5,387 nt of DNA from Acidimicrobiaceae bacterium. GTDB lineage: Bacteria; Actinomycetota; Acidimicrobiia; Acidimicrobiales; Acidimicrobiaceae. Shown here piece by piece: positions 1-5,387 of this stretch; the stretch's first letter is position 1; each line of letters begins with the position of its first letter. The translations under genes and the position numbers were made by a program. The notes beneath the pieces were generated by a model. It worked only from the letters and a program-made list of their open reading frames with translations, had not been told where the DNA came from and did not search any database. The DNA is taken from the NCBI GenBank assembly GCA_013044415.1, contig JABEUO010000008.1:1-5387 (forward strand). The letters are read 5' to 3'.

Positions 1-45
1 AAGTGACAGTTTGAAAGTTGTACTCCGACTAGAGTGATTTGCACT

Positions 46-121
46 GCGGACGTGGCTCAGCTGGTAGAGCATCACCTTGCCAAGGTGAGGGTCGCGGGTT
101 CGAATCCCGTCGTCCGCTCCA
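46..121 (+). tRNA. tRNA-Gly, anticodon GCC, CCA end encoded
   Basis: A full cloverleaf can be drawn. The acceptor stem pairs GCGGACG (46-52) with CGTCCGC (111-117), followed by discriminator T118 and an encoded CCA (119-121). The D stem is GCTC (55-58) with GAGC (67-70), and its loop contains GG. The anticodon stem is TCACC (72-76) with GGTGA (84-88), enclosing loop TTGCCAA with anticodon GCC at 79-81, which reads GGC and GGU glycine codons. A five-base variable loop (89-93) precedes the T arm: GCGGG (94-98), loop TTCGAAT (99-105), CCCGT (106-110), with one G-T wobble. All stems are intact, so the tRNA should be functional. TAGAGT at 30-35 is a possible -10 box placed about right for a start just before the mature 5' end, but no good -35 box is spaced correctly from it. 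Confidence 0.98.
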
Positions 122-142
122 GGGGAGATAAGTGTTGTATAA

Positions 143-172
143 AAAAAGGGATCCGAAAGGATTCCTTTTTGT
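143..172 (+). terminator. Rho-independent terminator of the tRNA-Gly gene
   Basis: A 12-base-pair stem, AAAAAGGGATCC (143-154) with GGATTCCTTTTT (159-170), closes on a GAAA tetraloop and contains a single G-T wobble. The T-rich 3' arm continues into GTTT, giving the usual U tract. It begins 21 bases after the tRNA CCA end, so the tRNA is probably a single-gene transcript. The A-rich 5' arm would give a partial U tract on the minus strand too, so it could also stop transcripts coming leftward from purU, though that gene ends 600 bases away. Confidence 0.9.
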
Positions 173-200
173 TTATAGATCTGGCGGATACAAGACCAAG

Positions 201-586
201 TCAGCATGCCGGATTAAAGGAACTGAAAGTCGCCGAAGCTGTTTAAAGCCTTCAGGAGGTGGAACGCCTCCCATGTGTCCTAACCGACGAGCTCGGAATC
301 GGGAGATGGATGCTGCGCTCAACCTCCACTACGAGCCGGAACATGCCAGTTGGGGCTCAATTAGCGCCTCGGCCCGCAGGTCAGCACTTCCATCGGTGGC
401 AACGGAGTAGGGGGGTCGGATGCTCGGACGACTGTGCACTTTGGGAGTGGAGGTCGCAATGGTGCCACCCCGCAAACTGTCCGCAGTGAGGCTATCTCCG
501 AACCCGGCAATAGGGGAGAACCCCGAAAGGTGTGGATACGAGGTGAATCCCACCAATGCTCACCCAGGTGGGCGGTTTGGGATTAG
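201..586 (+). pseudogene. Decayed C-terminal remnant of an IS605/IS607-type TnpB
   Basis: No intact gene is present, but the three forward frames read like the end of a TnpB protein. In one frame a Cys (207-209) near a possible zinc-ribbon start is followed by CPN (276-284) and then REMDAALNL (about 300-326). This resembles the family's CPxCG...DRDxNAAxNL signature, which carries the second zinc-ribbon cysteine pair and the last RuvC aspartate. The second CG pair is lost (CPNRR) and the DRD is degraded. That frame stops at 408-410. A second frame, open from 365 to a stop at 584-586, carries a Gly/Arg/Ser/Thr-rich stretch like the low-complexity tails of actinobacterial TnpB proteins. No start codon, no upstream RuvC core and no TnpA are visible. 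A remnant downstream of a tRNA gene is common for mobile DNA. The alternative is chance similarity in non-coding DNA; the identification rests on one short motif and on composition. Confidence 0.4.
546..584 (+). repeat. Nested inverted repeats, possible IS right-end hairpin
   Basis: AATCCCA (546-552) pairs perfectly with TGGGATT (578-584). Inside and overlapping it, CCCACC (549-554) pairs perfectly with GGTGGG (567-572), so two alternative hairpins are possible. The position, at the end of the proposed TnpB remnant, is where IS605-type elements carry a subterminal hairpin and where the guide-like RNA of TnpB overlaps the gene's 3' end. The pairing is directly visible; the link to an insertion sequence is inference. 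Confidence 0.35.
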
Positions 587-775
587 ACAGCTAATGGCTC
601 AGGCACAGCTTCGGCGGGCGATGGTGGAATTTTGCTGCCAGAGGTATTTCATGGCTTTAGTATTGCCGTGGATTACCTCTGGCTGCAACCAGGACAAGCT
701 GTCAAGCGACTTTACGTTATTTCTGAATTTTGGTTACCCGGCTTCATTTGCCTTTCAGCCGGTAGGAATGCTTGT
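587..775. other. Intergenic stretch without a recognised gene
   Basis: Together with the remnant to its left this forms about 600 bases lacking an intact gene. A plus-strand reading frame crosses 632-850, but it runs into the purU coding region on the other strand and resembles nothing I know. ACCCGGCT (736-743) and AGCCGGT (757-763) form an imperfect hairpin just after the purU stop. It lacks a T run on the purU strand, so it is only a weak terminator candidate. Confidence 0.5.
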
Positions 776-1669
776 TTAGTGAAGCACCACAGTGCGGATG
801 CCATTAAGCATCACTCGGTTCTCGGTATGCCAACGTACGGCACGGGCTAGCGCCAAACTCTCTGTGTCGCGGCCTAGCATTGCTACCTCCTCGGCACTCA
901 TTGAGTGATTTACCCGGGCGACTTCCTGCTCAATTATTGGCCCCTCGTCGAGATCCTCTGTCACGTAGTGGGCGGTAGCGCCAACTAGCTTTACTCCCCG
1001 GTCATGGGCTTGGTGATACGGGCGGCCACCTTTGAAGCTCGGCAGAATCGAATGGTGGATATTTATTGCCTGCCCCTCGAGTCTTTTGCAAAGATCAGTG
1101 GAGAGTATCTGCATATATCTCGCAAGGACTACGAGGTCTATGTCGAGATCCTCGATGAGTTCTAGCAGCTGTGCCTCGGCTTGCAATTTCGTGTCCGGGC
1201 TAACGGGGATATGACGATACGGAATGTTGTAGCTGGCTGCGAGGCCCGCGAGATCGGGATGGTTTGAGACCACCAATGGTATTTCAATGTTAAGGGCACG
1301 GTTAGCCGAGCGGAAGAGAAGGTCGTTGAGGCAGTGGCCGGCCCTGCTCACCATGATGAGTACCCGCTGTTTTTCGGCTAGCGATAGTAGTCGCCAGTTC
1401 ATTTCGAAAGTGGTGGCGACGGATTTGAAGCTAATTCTAAGGTCTTCGAGGTTGATAGCCGAGCCATCGACTACCTCAACCTGGACCCTCATGAAGAACA
1501 TGCCCGTTTGATGATCGTCAAATTGCTGGCTCTCGACGATATTCAAACCCTTCTCGAAAAGAAACTTCGACACGGCGTAAACAATGCCCGGGCGGTCGTG
1601 GCAACTTAGGGTCAGAACGTAGTCTGACTCCTGGATGCGAGGTGTAGTCGATTTAGAGGTTGAAGGCAT
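776..1669 (-). CDS. purU: Formyltetrahydrofolate deformylase
   Basis: This enzyme hydrolyses 10-formyl-tetrahydrofolate to formate and tetrahydrofolate in the cytoplasm. In other bacteria it balances the one-carbon pool and can feed formate to PurT. The protein has 297 residues, typical for the family. An N-terminal ACT domain occupies roughly residues 17-95 (LSCHDRPGIVYAVSKFL near 21-37). A formyltransferase-fold catalytic domain follows from about 101. The catalytic triad shared with glycinamide ribonucleotide formyltransferase is visible: N203 and H205 in INIHHSILPSF, and D241 in DLDEGPII. The PSFKGGRPYHQA loop is also intact. The ATG at 1669 is preceded by AGGAGA (1675-1680) with a 5-base gap, supporting this start. 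The gene stands alone: no purine or folate gene adjoins it, and the next gene is divergent. In Escherichia coli the enzyme responds to methionine and glycine. Hydroxymethyl- or methionyl-tRNA formyltransferase identities are unlikely because of the ACT domain. Confidence 0.97.
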   Translation of the reverse strand: MPSTSKSTTPRIQESDYVLTLSCHDRPGIVYAVSKFLFEKGLNIVESQQFDDHQTGMFFMRVQVEVVDGSAINLEDLRISFKSVATTFEMNWRLLSLAEKQRVLIMVSRAGHCLNDLLFRSANRALNIEIPLVVSNHPDLAGLAASYNIPYRHIPVSPDTKLQAEAQLLELIEDLDIDLVVLARYMQILSTDLCKRLEGQAINIHHSILPSFKGGRPYHQAHDRGVKLVGATAHYVTEDLDEGPIIEQEVARVNHSMSAEEVAMLGRDTESLALARAVRWHTENRVMLNGIRTVVLH

Positions 1670-1733
1670 TGCGTTCTCCTGCTGGGCTTTTCTGGATGTT
1701 AGCTCGAAGGCTTACTGGTGTCTGCTCTGGCGT

Positions 1734-1763
1734 ATCTTACAGGGTTGATTACTGATATATCAA
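1734..1763 (-). promoter_or_regulatory. Probable purU promoter (sigma-70 type)
   Basis: Reading the minus strand, TTGATA (1763-1758) is followed after 18 bases by TAAGAT (1739-1734). Each hexamer is close to the TTGACA/TATAAT consensus. Initiation would fall near 1727, giving a leader of about 57 bases before the purU ATG. The perfect palindrome TGATATATCA (1753-1762) overlaps the -35 box and could be an operator. I saw no riboswitch-like fold in the leader. Confidence 0.45.
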
Positions 1764-1812
1764 ATACATTTCAGTTGATAGTTCGTGGTAAGGTGGGGGA
1801 AGTGCTCGATGC

Positions 1813-2007
1813 TTGATTTTTGTCGAGCCCAGTTTTGGAAGCGACTATGCCTTTGATGCACGGTATCACTTCGAGCCGAGTATGGAGACTGCCCTTCCAC
1901 CATCGAAGAAAACTCCGCCCTTTGACTGGCAAGTTACAGAGTACCAGCGACGTCGAGTCCAAGTTCACAATTTTGCAATCATGCCGGGTAGTGTGGGTGG
2001 AACATGA
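1813..2007 (+). CDS. Possible small ORF coupled to the downstream reductase
   Basis: A 64-codon frame starts at TTG 1813 and ends in a TGA at 2005-2007 that overlaps the next gene's ATG (2004-2006) as ATGA, the arrangement usual for translationally coupled genes. GGGGGA (1795-1800) is a possible, distant ribosome-binding site; an in-frame stop at 1789-1791 limits extension. The predicted product is soluble, mixed in charge and rich in aromatic residues, with a basic QRRR stretch near residue 45; it has no signal peptide, membrane segment or motif I recognise. By eye, G+C is higher at codon position 1 than at 2 and 3, weakly consistent with coding. Against it are the rare start, the weak ribosome site and an overlapping frame of similar length. 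If it is not a gene, then 1764-2003 is a plain upstream region in which I could not find a convincing promoter for the reductase. Confidence 0.22.
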   Translation: MIFVEPSFGSDYAFDARYHFEPSMETALPPSKKTPPFDWQVTEYQRRRVQVHNFAIMPGSVGGT

Positions 2008-3251
2008 AACACTTTGACGTCATTGTCGTCGGCGCTGGTCCAGCCGGATCGATCTGTGCACTGTCGCTAGTGCGCACGGGAGCCACCGTTGGCATCGTTG
2101 ACAAGTCAAGATTTCCAAGGGATAAGGCTTGTGGAGATGTTATTGGACCCAAAGCGGTGCGAATCCTTCGTTCGCTTGGGATCACAAGGCCAGAATCAGC
2201 GCTAGAGGTATCCGACGTCAATATCATCGGCCCGGGGGGTAGTACAGTGATGCTCCCGTCGGAACAAGGTCTCGACTATGACGGAGTCGGATGGTCGTCT
2301 CCGCGGGAGATATTTGATAATCACTTGCTCAATTATGCACTTGAGTCGGGTGCTGAGTTCGTAAATGCTCGGGTTGGAACTGTAGCCCTGATCGATTCTG
2401 GCTATGAGGTAGCCCTCCCAGATGGGAGGAAGCTCCATTCGGAGTACCTAGTTGGAGCGGACGGAGCGATATCCACGGTCGCTCAGTCCCTTGAACTGGT
2501 TGATCCAAGCAAGTTTTTACTCGGCTTCGCAGTCCGAACCTACCTAGAAGCGACGATTGAGTTACCTACCATCTCACTATGGGAGCAACCCATGGGTAGG
2601 CTCTTCCCCGGTTATGGGTGGGCCTTTCCAAGTGCAGGCGGGAGGGTCAACCTGGGTGTCGGTGTGGGAGTAGGATCCAATAAGAGGGCGGGTTCGATAG
2701 CGACTAAAGAACTTGAGGGTTACTACCATCGGTTGGCAAATGCCAAGGTAGTTTCGGATGGGGCCAGTCCTACCCAAAAGTTGGGCGGTTGGCTGAAGAT
2801 GGGTACCTCTGGCACTACGCCTGGAAAGGGGAGGGCGTTACTGGTCGGAGACGCAGCGGGATTGGTCAACCCTCTCCAGGGTGAGGGAATTGCCCAAGCG
2901 ATAGCTTCTTCGGTCGCCGCAGCAAGGGTCATAGAGATGGGTATTTTGGATCCGGCTGCCCTTTATCGAAGATGGATCCAGGAGAACCTTCTCGACTACC
3001 AAAAAGCGTCGTCACTGCTGCATCGGATAGCAATCGCTAACCCCAGGTTGGCCCTGGCGGCGATGAAGTTACTATTTAACCCAGTTGTTTCGACTCGACT
3101 CGACTCGGCTTGGGGCATCTTTTGGAACGACCTAGCCGATGGAGCTGGGACGATTAGAGGTGCTCGGCCAGCGCGTTTGCTAACCAAAGCTCTTTTGAAA
3201 TTAGATACCGCAGTGGAGGGACTGGCGCCTGGCCTTTTAGAGGTCAATTAA
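2004..3251 (+). CDS. Geranylgeranyl-reductase-family FAD-dependent oxidoreductase (MenJ-like)
   Basis: Members of this family saturate double bonds of polyprenyl chains. In actinobacteria the best-known member, MenJ, reduces one isoprene unit of menaquinone at the membrane. Others act on archaeal lipids or chlorophyll side chains. The 415-residue length fits. The N-terminal dinucleotide fold has GAGPAG (10-15), with an acidic residue at D33 ending the second strand. The family signature RFPRDKACGD follows (36-45). GADGA (151-155) is a second FAD-contacting motif. YGWAFP (204-209) matches the aromatic substrate-pocket motif of geranylgeranyl reductases. GDAAG (282-286) with NPLQGEGI (289-296) closes the flavin site. 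The C-terminal region is helical, as in MenJ. The start is supported by VIVVGAGPAG beginning just after it; the upstream GGTGG is a modest ribosome-binding site. Menaquinone is the likeliest substrate, but a flavin hydroxylase or another polyprenyl reductase is possible, and no other menaquinone gene is in view. Confidence 0.88.
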   Translation: MKHFDVIVVGAGPAGSICALSLVRTGATVGIVDKSRFPRDKACGDVIGPKAVRILRSLGITRPESALEVSDVNIIGPGGSTVMLPSEQGLDYDGVGWSSPREIFDNHLLNYALESGAEFVNARVGTVALIDSGYEVALPDGRKLHSEYLVGADGAISTVAQSLELVDPSKFLLGFAVRTYLEATIELPTISLWEQPMGRLFPGYGWAFPSAGGRVNLGVGVGVGSNKRAGSIATKELEGYYHRLANAKVVSDGASPTQKLGGWLKMGTSGTTPGKGRALLVGDAAGLVNPLQGEGIAQAIASSVAAARVIEMGILDPAALYRRWIQENLLDYQKASSLLHRIAIANPRLALAAMKLLFNPVVSTRLDSAWGIFWNDLADGAGTIRGARPARLLTKALLKLDTAVEGLAPGLLEVN

Positions 3252-3268
3252 CCTTTAGAGTCAATTAA
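3233..3268 (+). repeat. Tandem duplication over the reductase stop codon
   Basis: CCTTTTAGAGGTCAATTAA (3233-3251) is followed directly by CCTTTAGAGTCAATTAA (3252-3268). The two copies differ only by loss of one T and one G. The first copy encodes the last residues and the TAA stop of the reductase; the second lies just downstream and is out of frame. This looks like slippage or a small local duplication. Confidence 0.8.
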
Positions 3269-3273
3269 TCTTG

Positions 3274-3299
3274 CTCTGGGCGGCTGATAGCTTCCAGAG
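3274..3299. terminator. Hairpin between convergent genes, weak terminator candidate
   Basis: CTCTGG (3274-3279) pairs perfectly with CCAGAG (3294-3299). An inner GGCT/AGCT helix with one wobble closes on a three-base loop. It lies between two genes that converge, where a bidirectional terminator is expected. There is no T run on either side, so it is not a standard rho-independent terminator. Confidence 0.3.
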
Positions 3300-3366
3300 G
3301 CATTCAGGGCTGCAGAGCTAGACGGCTTAAGCTGGGTCGACGTGATATGGGTCAACTTCATTTTGG

Positions 3367-3915
3367 TCAAATAGAGAAGGAGTCCAAACCGTCGATACTT
3401 TTGGCGTTTTTTCGTCGGCGGTAATCGACCAGTTTTTCTTCACCCTTTTTCTTGCACCAGTCAGTCATGTCGGGCCTCTCTTTTACCGTTTCCATGATCG
3501 GTACTCCGAAACCGCAGGAACTGCTCACTCTTTCCACGCTAACTTCAATCACCGCCCTAGTGCCAAGGCGAGGCGCAAACGGTGTCAGGTGAGATTCGAA
3601 ATCTGCCTCACCTAAGAGGTGAACTCGCCCTTTGCCGTGAACCCGAACGATCATTGGCTTCTCTCCAAAGGAACACCACATTATTACGATTCGCCCATTC
3701 TCCTTTAAATGGGCGATAGTTTCTGAGCCGCTTCCAGTGATGTCTAGGTACGCCAGGGTCGATTCGTCTAATATCTTCAGCGTTTGGCTGTCCCCCTTCG
3801 GAGAGCAGTTGACGTGTCCACCGGAACCAGAAGGTGCTGTAGCAACGAAAAATACCTGCTGAGACTCGATGAACAGGCGTAACTTCTCGCTTATTTTGCT
3901 CAATGCGTCGCCCAT
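3367..3915 (-). CDS. Pyridoxamine 5'-phosphate oxidase (PPOX) family protein
   Basis: This is a small split-barrel protein of the group that binds FMN or, in some actinobacterial members, coenzyme F420. The exact reaction is unknown. The 182-residue product carries the features I recall for this subfamily: NCSPKGD (36-42), a LAYLDITGSGSETIAHLKENGR-type block (54-75), IMWCSFGEKPMIVRVHGKGRV (78-98), the SSCGFGVP motif (132-139), and a C-terminal KSIDGL (172-177). The frame is open back to an ATG at 3978. I place the start at ATG 3915 because AAAGGAGG (3919-3926) lies three bases before it and because homology-like sequence begins there; the extra 21 residues would be Arg-rich and unlike the family. 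It is not a canonical PdxH, which is longer and has different C-terminal motifs. It converges with the reductase gene and is transcribed alone. Confidence 0.88.
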   Translation of the reverse strand: MGDALSKISEKLRLFIESQQVFFVATAPSGSGGHVNCSPKGDSQTLKILDESTLAYLDITGSGSETIAHLKENGRIVIMWCSFGEKPMIVRVHGKGRVHLLGEADFESHLTPFAPRLGTRAVIEVSVERVSSSCGFGVPIMETVKERPDMTDWCKKKGEEKLVDYRRRKNAKSIDGLDSFSI

Positions 3916-3981
3916 GGTCCTCCTTTCTATTATGCGAGACTCGAAAACTCGTCGCCCAGAAGTCAGTCGCAGAGCCATTTC

Positions 3982-4023
3982 AAACCTAAAGGTTTGCTAT
4001 AAGCAATTTGCCTTATCTGCCAA
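3982..4023 (-). promoter_or_regulatory. Possible promoter and operator for the PPOX-family gene
   Basis: On the minus strand TTGGCA (4023-4018) is followed after 16 bases by TATAGC (4001-3996). The -35 box is good and the -10 box modest. The 13-base palindrome TTGCT-ATA-AGCAA (3994-4006) covers the -10 box. It abuts a second dyad, AAACC-TAAA-GGTTT (3982-3995), just downstream in the transcript direction. The dyads are directly visible; a regulatory role is inference. Confidence 0.35.
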
Positions 4024-4063
4024 ATGCTTTACGGTGAGGGCCCTATTTGGTGACCGATCTGAC

Positions 4064-4092
4064 ATTGGATTTTGCTCCTTTAGGGGTCCAAT
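4064..4092. repeat. Inverted repeat in the divergent region
   Basis: ATTGGA (4064-4069) pairs perfectly with TCCAAT (4087-4092), with a short CTCC/GGGG helix around a TTTA loop inside. It lies between the divergent PPOX and FMN-reductase genes. No T run follows on either strand, so it is better viewed as a possible protein-binding site than as a terminator. Confidence 0.35.
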
Positions 4093-4146
4093 AGCTTAGT
4101 TGGGCACCTTTGGGGCGAGAACAAGGTTGATTTTTTCAAATGGGAA

Positions 4147-4180
4147 CAACTAGTGCAAGAGTTAGGTTGGTTACTAGTTG
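4147..4180. promoter_or_regulatory. 8-bp dyad upstream of the FMN reductase, operator candidate
   Basis: CAACTAGT (4147-4154) and ACTAGTTG (4173-4180) are exact inverted copies separated by 18 bases, with half-site centres 26 bp apart. The right arm ends 26 bases before the TTG start. Such spacing fits a two-site repressor operator or a hairpin in the leader. I could not identify a convincing -10/-35 pair here, and no regulator gene is in the window. Confidence 0.4.
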
Positions 4181-4206
4181 AAAAGTAAATTACTCGAGGT
4201 GGAAAA

Positions 4207-4794
4207 TTGCAGCAGAAAATTCGGATACTAGGAATTTCGGGGTCGACTCGCTCAGCCTCTTTGAACACAAAATTGCTCCATGCCCTGTCAAAACTGGCCC
4301 CGTCAAATGTAGAAATTGAGGTCTTGGAGGGACTCGAGAAGCTGCCATTCTATAACGAGGATTTTGAAGGCGAGAACCTGCCAGGTTCTGTAGCTGAACT
4401 CCGGCAAAAGGTCGGTGCTGCTGACGGCATTATCATCTCTTCCCCGGAGTACAACTACTCCTTCAGCGCACTTACTAAGAACACGATCGACTGGCTGTCT
4501 CGGCCCTACTCAAAGGGCGTTTTATCTGATATGCCGGTCGCAATAACCGGAGCATCTCCCGGCGTCCTTGGTACTGTAAGATCTCAGAACCAACTTCGCC
4601 AGGTCTTACACGCTACAAATTCTAAGGTCCTTTCAAGACCAGAAGTCTACGTTGGCGGTGCTCATGCGAAGTTCGATGAGGACGGCGCTTTTGCCGATGA
4701 AGCTGGCAGGGATATGCTGATCCAATTGATCGACAACCTGGTCACCTTGATCGAACAGACTAGGGAAAATCTACCCTCTGAGCTGGCTTCATAA
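4207..4794 (+). CDS. NADPH-dependent FMN reductase (flavodoxin-like quinone reductase)
   Basis: The product is a 195-residue flavodoxin-fold enzyme of the family that includes YieF/ChrR. These enzymes transfer electrons from NAD(P)H through FMN to quinones, azo dyes, chromate or other acceptors in the cytoplasm. The FMN-phosphate loop is GISGSTRSASLN (9-20). The second flavin motif SPEYNYS (79-85) is complete, and TKNTIDWLSRP (90-100) follows as in relatives. TGASPG (114-119) is the third loop contacting flavin. The start is TTG 4207: GAGGTGG (4196-4202) is well placed, an in-frame stop lies at 4186-4188, and no ATG occurs in between. The gene is preceded by a dyad that may regulate it and followed by a separate intergenic region, so it is probably monocistronic. 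The substrate cannot be read from the sequence. Confidence 0.93.
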   Translation: MQQKIRILGISGSTRSASLNTKLLHALSKLAPSNVEIEVLEGLEKLPFYNEDFEGENLPGSVAELRQKVGAADGIIISSPEYNYSFSALTKNTIDWLSRPYSKGVLSDMPVAITGASPGVLGTVRSQNQLRQVLHATNSKVLSRPEVYVGGAHAKFDEDGAFADEAGRDMLIQLIDNLVTLIEQTRENLPSELAS

Positions 4795-4904
4795 CACAAA
4801 GTCGCACGATAGTCTCTGAGAATGCGGTAGGTGTACTGAACATGTCGTTCTGATGGATTGGACCGGAACACGTGACCATTACCCGGGATTGGAGCAAAAT
4901 CTGT

Positions 4905-4963
4905 AGGGGCATTGATGCTTAACTTACGCTCTGCGATGCTCTGGAGTTGATGCAGATGCCCCT
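4905..4963. repeat. 8-bp inverted repeat with 43-base loop
   Basis: AGGGGCAT (4905-4912) and ATGCCCCT (4956-4963) are exact inverted copies. The loop contains the short direct repeats GCTCTG (twice) and GATGC (twice more near the arms). It lies in the 288-base gap (4795-5082) between the FMN reductase and the acetyltransferase. I see no gene in that gap, and no clear terminator with a T run for the reductase. Confidence 0.4.
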
Positions 4964-4994
4964 TAATTCAGTCCGTATTTTGCTTCTGGTAGAC

Positions 4995-5023
4995 TTGGTT
5001 GGCATGGATTAGATGGGTAGAGT
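4995..5023 (+). promoter_or_regulatory. Tentative promoter of the acetyltransferase gene
   Basis: TTGGTT (4995-5000) and TAGAGT (5018-5023) are 17 bases apart, a correct spacing, but each hexamer matches consensus only partly. The same TAGAGT hexamer occurs before the tRNA-Gly gene. Transcription would start near 5030, about 50 bases before the ATG. Confidence 0.22.
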
Positions 5024-5082
5024 CCCATATCATGACTTGACTCGTCGACGACTTCATGGGAATCAGCCGGGTTGGAGTGGTT

Positions 5083-5387
5083 ATGTCGTCCATAGAAGTG
5101 AAATCGATTGGGGTTGAGGATTGGAGGATGTGGAGACATCTTCGCCTCAGTGCGCTGGCTGAGTCTCCGGCGTCCTTTGATTCCACGCTCGAGCAGTGGA
5201 GTGGCCAAAACGACACGGAAGAGCGATGGAGGGCACGTTTGGAAGCGGTACCGCTGAACATTGTCGCTTACCTAAATGACCAACCTGCTGGCATGGTTAG
5301 TGCGATGGACAAGGTAGAGCGCGTCGTGGTTCTGATTTCCCTTTGGGTTGCGCCTTGGGCAAGAGGTACCGGAACCGGTGACCGACT
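5083..5387 (+). CDS. GNAT-family N-acetyltransferase, 5' part only
   Basis: The frame runs from ATG 5083 to the window edge, giving 101 complete codons and a partial Leu codon. The family transfers an acetyl group from acetyl-CoA to an amine; the substrate here is unknown. The N-terminus has the usual GNAT beginning: a first strand, then helices with RHLRLSALAESPASFDSTLEQW (about 18-39), as in the group whose members read LRLxALxxxPxAFxST. A second strand region LNIVAYLNDQPAGMVSA (about 58-74) follows. LWVAPWARGTGTGDRL (about 87-102) contains the acetyl-CoA pyrophosphate loop R-G-x-G-x-G/D of motif A, where the sequence ends. GGAG (5074-5077) lies five bases before ATG 5083. A second in-frame ATG at 5056 has no ribosome-binding site. 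The C-terminal half, about 60-80 residues in relatives, lies outside the window. Confidence 0.85.
   Translation, partial: MSSIEVKSIGVEDWRMWRHLRLSALAESPASFDSTLEQWSGQNDTEERWRARLEAVPLNIVAYLNDQPAGMVSAMDKVERVVVLISLWVAPWARGTGTGDR

Noticed and set aside
94..121. tRNA 3' end as a phage or island attachment site
   Set aside because: I found no second copy of the tRNA 3' end in the window and no integrase gene.
736..763. Terminator for purU
   Set aside because: The hairpin is imperfect and no T run follows on the minus strand.
632..850. Plus-strand 72-codon frame after the TnpB relic
   Set aside because: It runs into purU on the opposite strand, has no ribosome-binding site and shows no recognisable motif.
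1771..1968. Minus-strand 65-codon frame upstream of the reductase
   Set aside because: It lacks a ribosome-binding site and a recognisable motif, and competes with the plus-strand frame that has the ATGA junction.
3916..3978. N-terminal extension of the PPOX protein from ATG 3978
   Set aside because: The Arg-rich extension is unlike the family, while ATG 3915 has a strong AAAGGAGG just before it.
4968..5261. Minus-strand frames across 4963-5261
   Set aside because: They lie largely antisense to the acetyltransferase gene, whose motifs are clear.
1..5387. CRISPR array, riboswitch or toxin-antitoxin system
   Set aside because: No regularly spaced repeats, no recognisable riboswitch core and no paired small genes of that kind were seen on either strand.

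Overview
The window looks like ordinary chromosome from a bacterium of moderate G+C (roughly half, judged by eye), most plausibly an actinobacterium. The hints are a MenJ-like geranylgeranyl-reductase-family flavoprotein, a PPOX-family protein of the type common in actinobacteria, a PurU with an N-terminal ACT domain, a TTG start backed by a good ribosome-binding site, and a tRNA with an encoded CCA end. This assignment is inference. I recognise no species.

Layout, left to right: a complete tRNA-Gly(GCC) (46-121) with a strong rho-independent terminator (143-172). Next comes about 600 bases without an intact gene. Its first two thirds (about 201-586) read like the decayed C-terminal end of an IS605/IS607-type TnpB, ending in nested hairpins. 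purU (776-1669, minus) follows, with a plausible promoter at 1734-1763. A 334-base divergent gap holds a possible 64-codon ORF that would overlap the next gene by ATGA. The FAD-dependent geranylgeranyl-reductase-family gene (2004-3251, plus) converges on a PPOX-family flavin-binding protein gene (3367-3915, minus). The short gap between them holds a tandem duplication of the upstream gene's stop region and a hairpin. An NADPH-dependent FMN reductase (4207-4794, plus, TTG start) lies downstream of an 8-bp dyad. The 5' end of a GNAT acetyltransferase gene (5083 onward) runs off the right edge.

The genes do not form one operon: strands alternate and nearly every gene has its own upstream region. 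Three of the five clear protein genes belong to flavin-binding families (FAD, FMN or F420, FMN), which gives a loose redox/quinone theme. PurU supplies formate and free tetrahydrofolate from 10-formyl-tetrahydrofolate. I found no CRISPR array, defence locus, toxin-antitoxin pair, prophage or convincingly new system. The points most worth checking are the TnpB remnant beside the tRNA, the small ORF before the reductase, the stop-codon tandem repeat and the regulatory-looking dyads.
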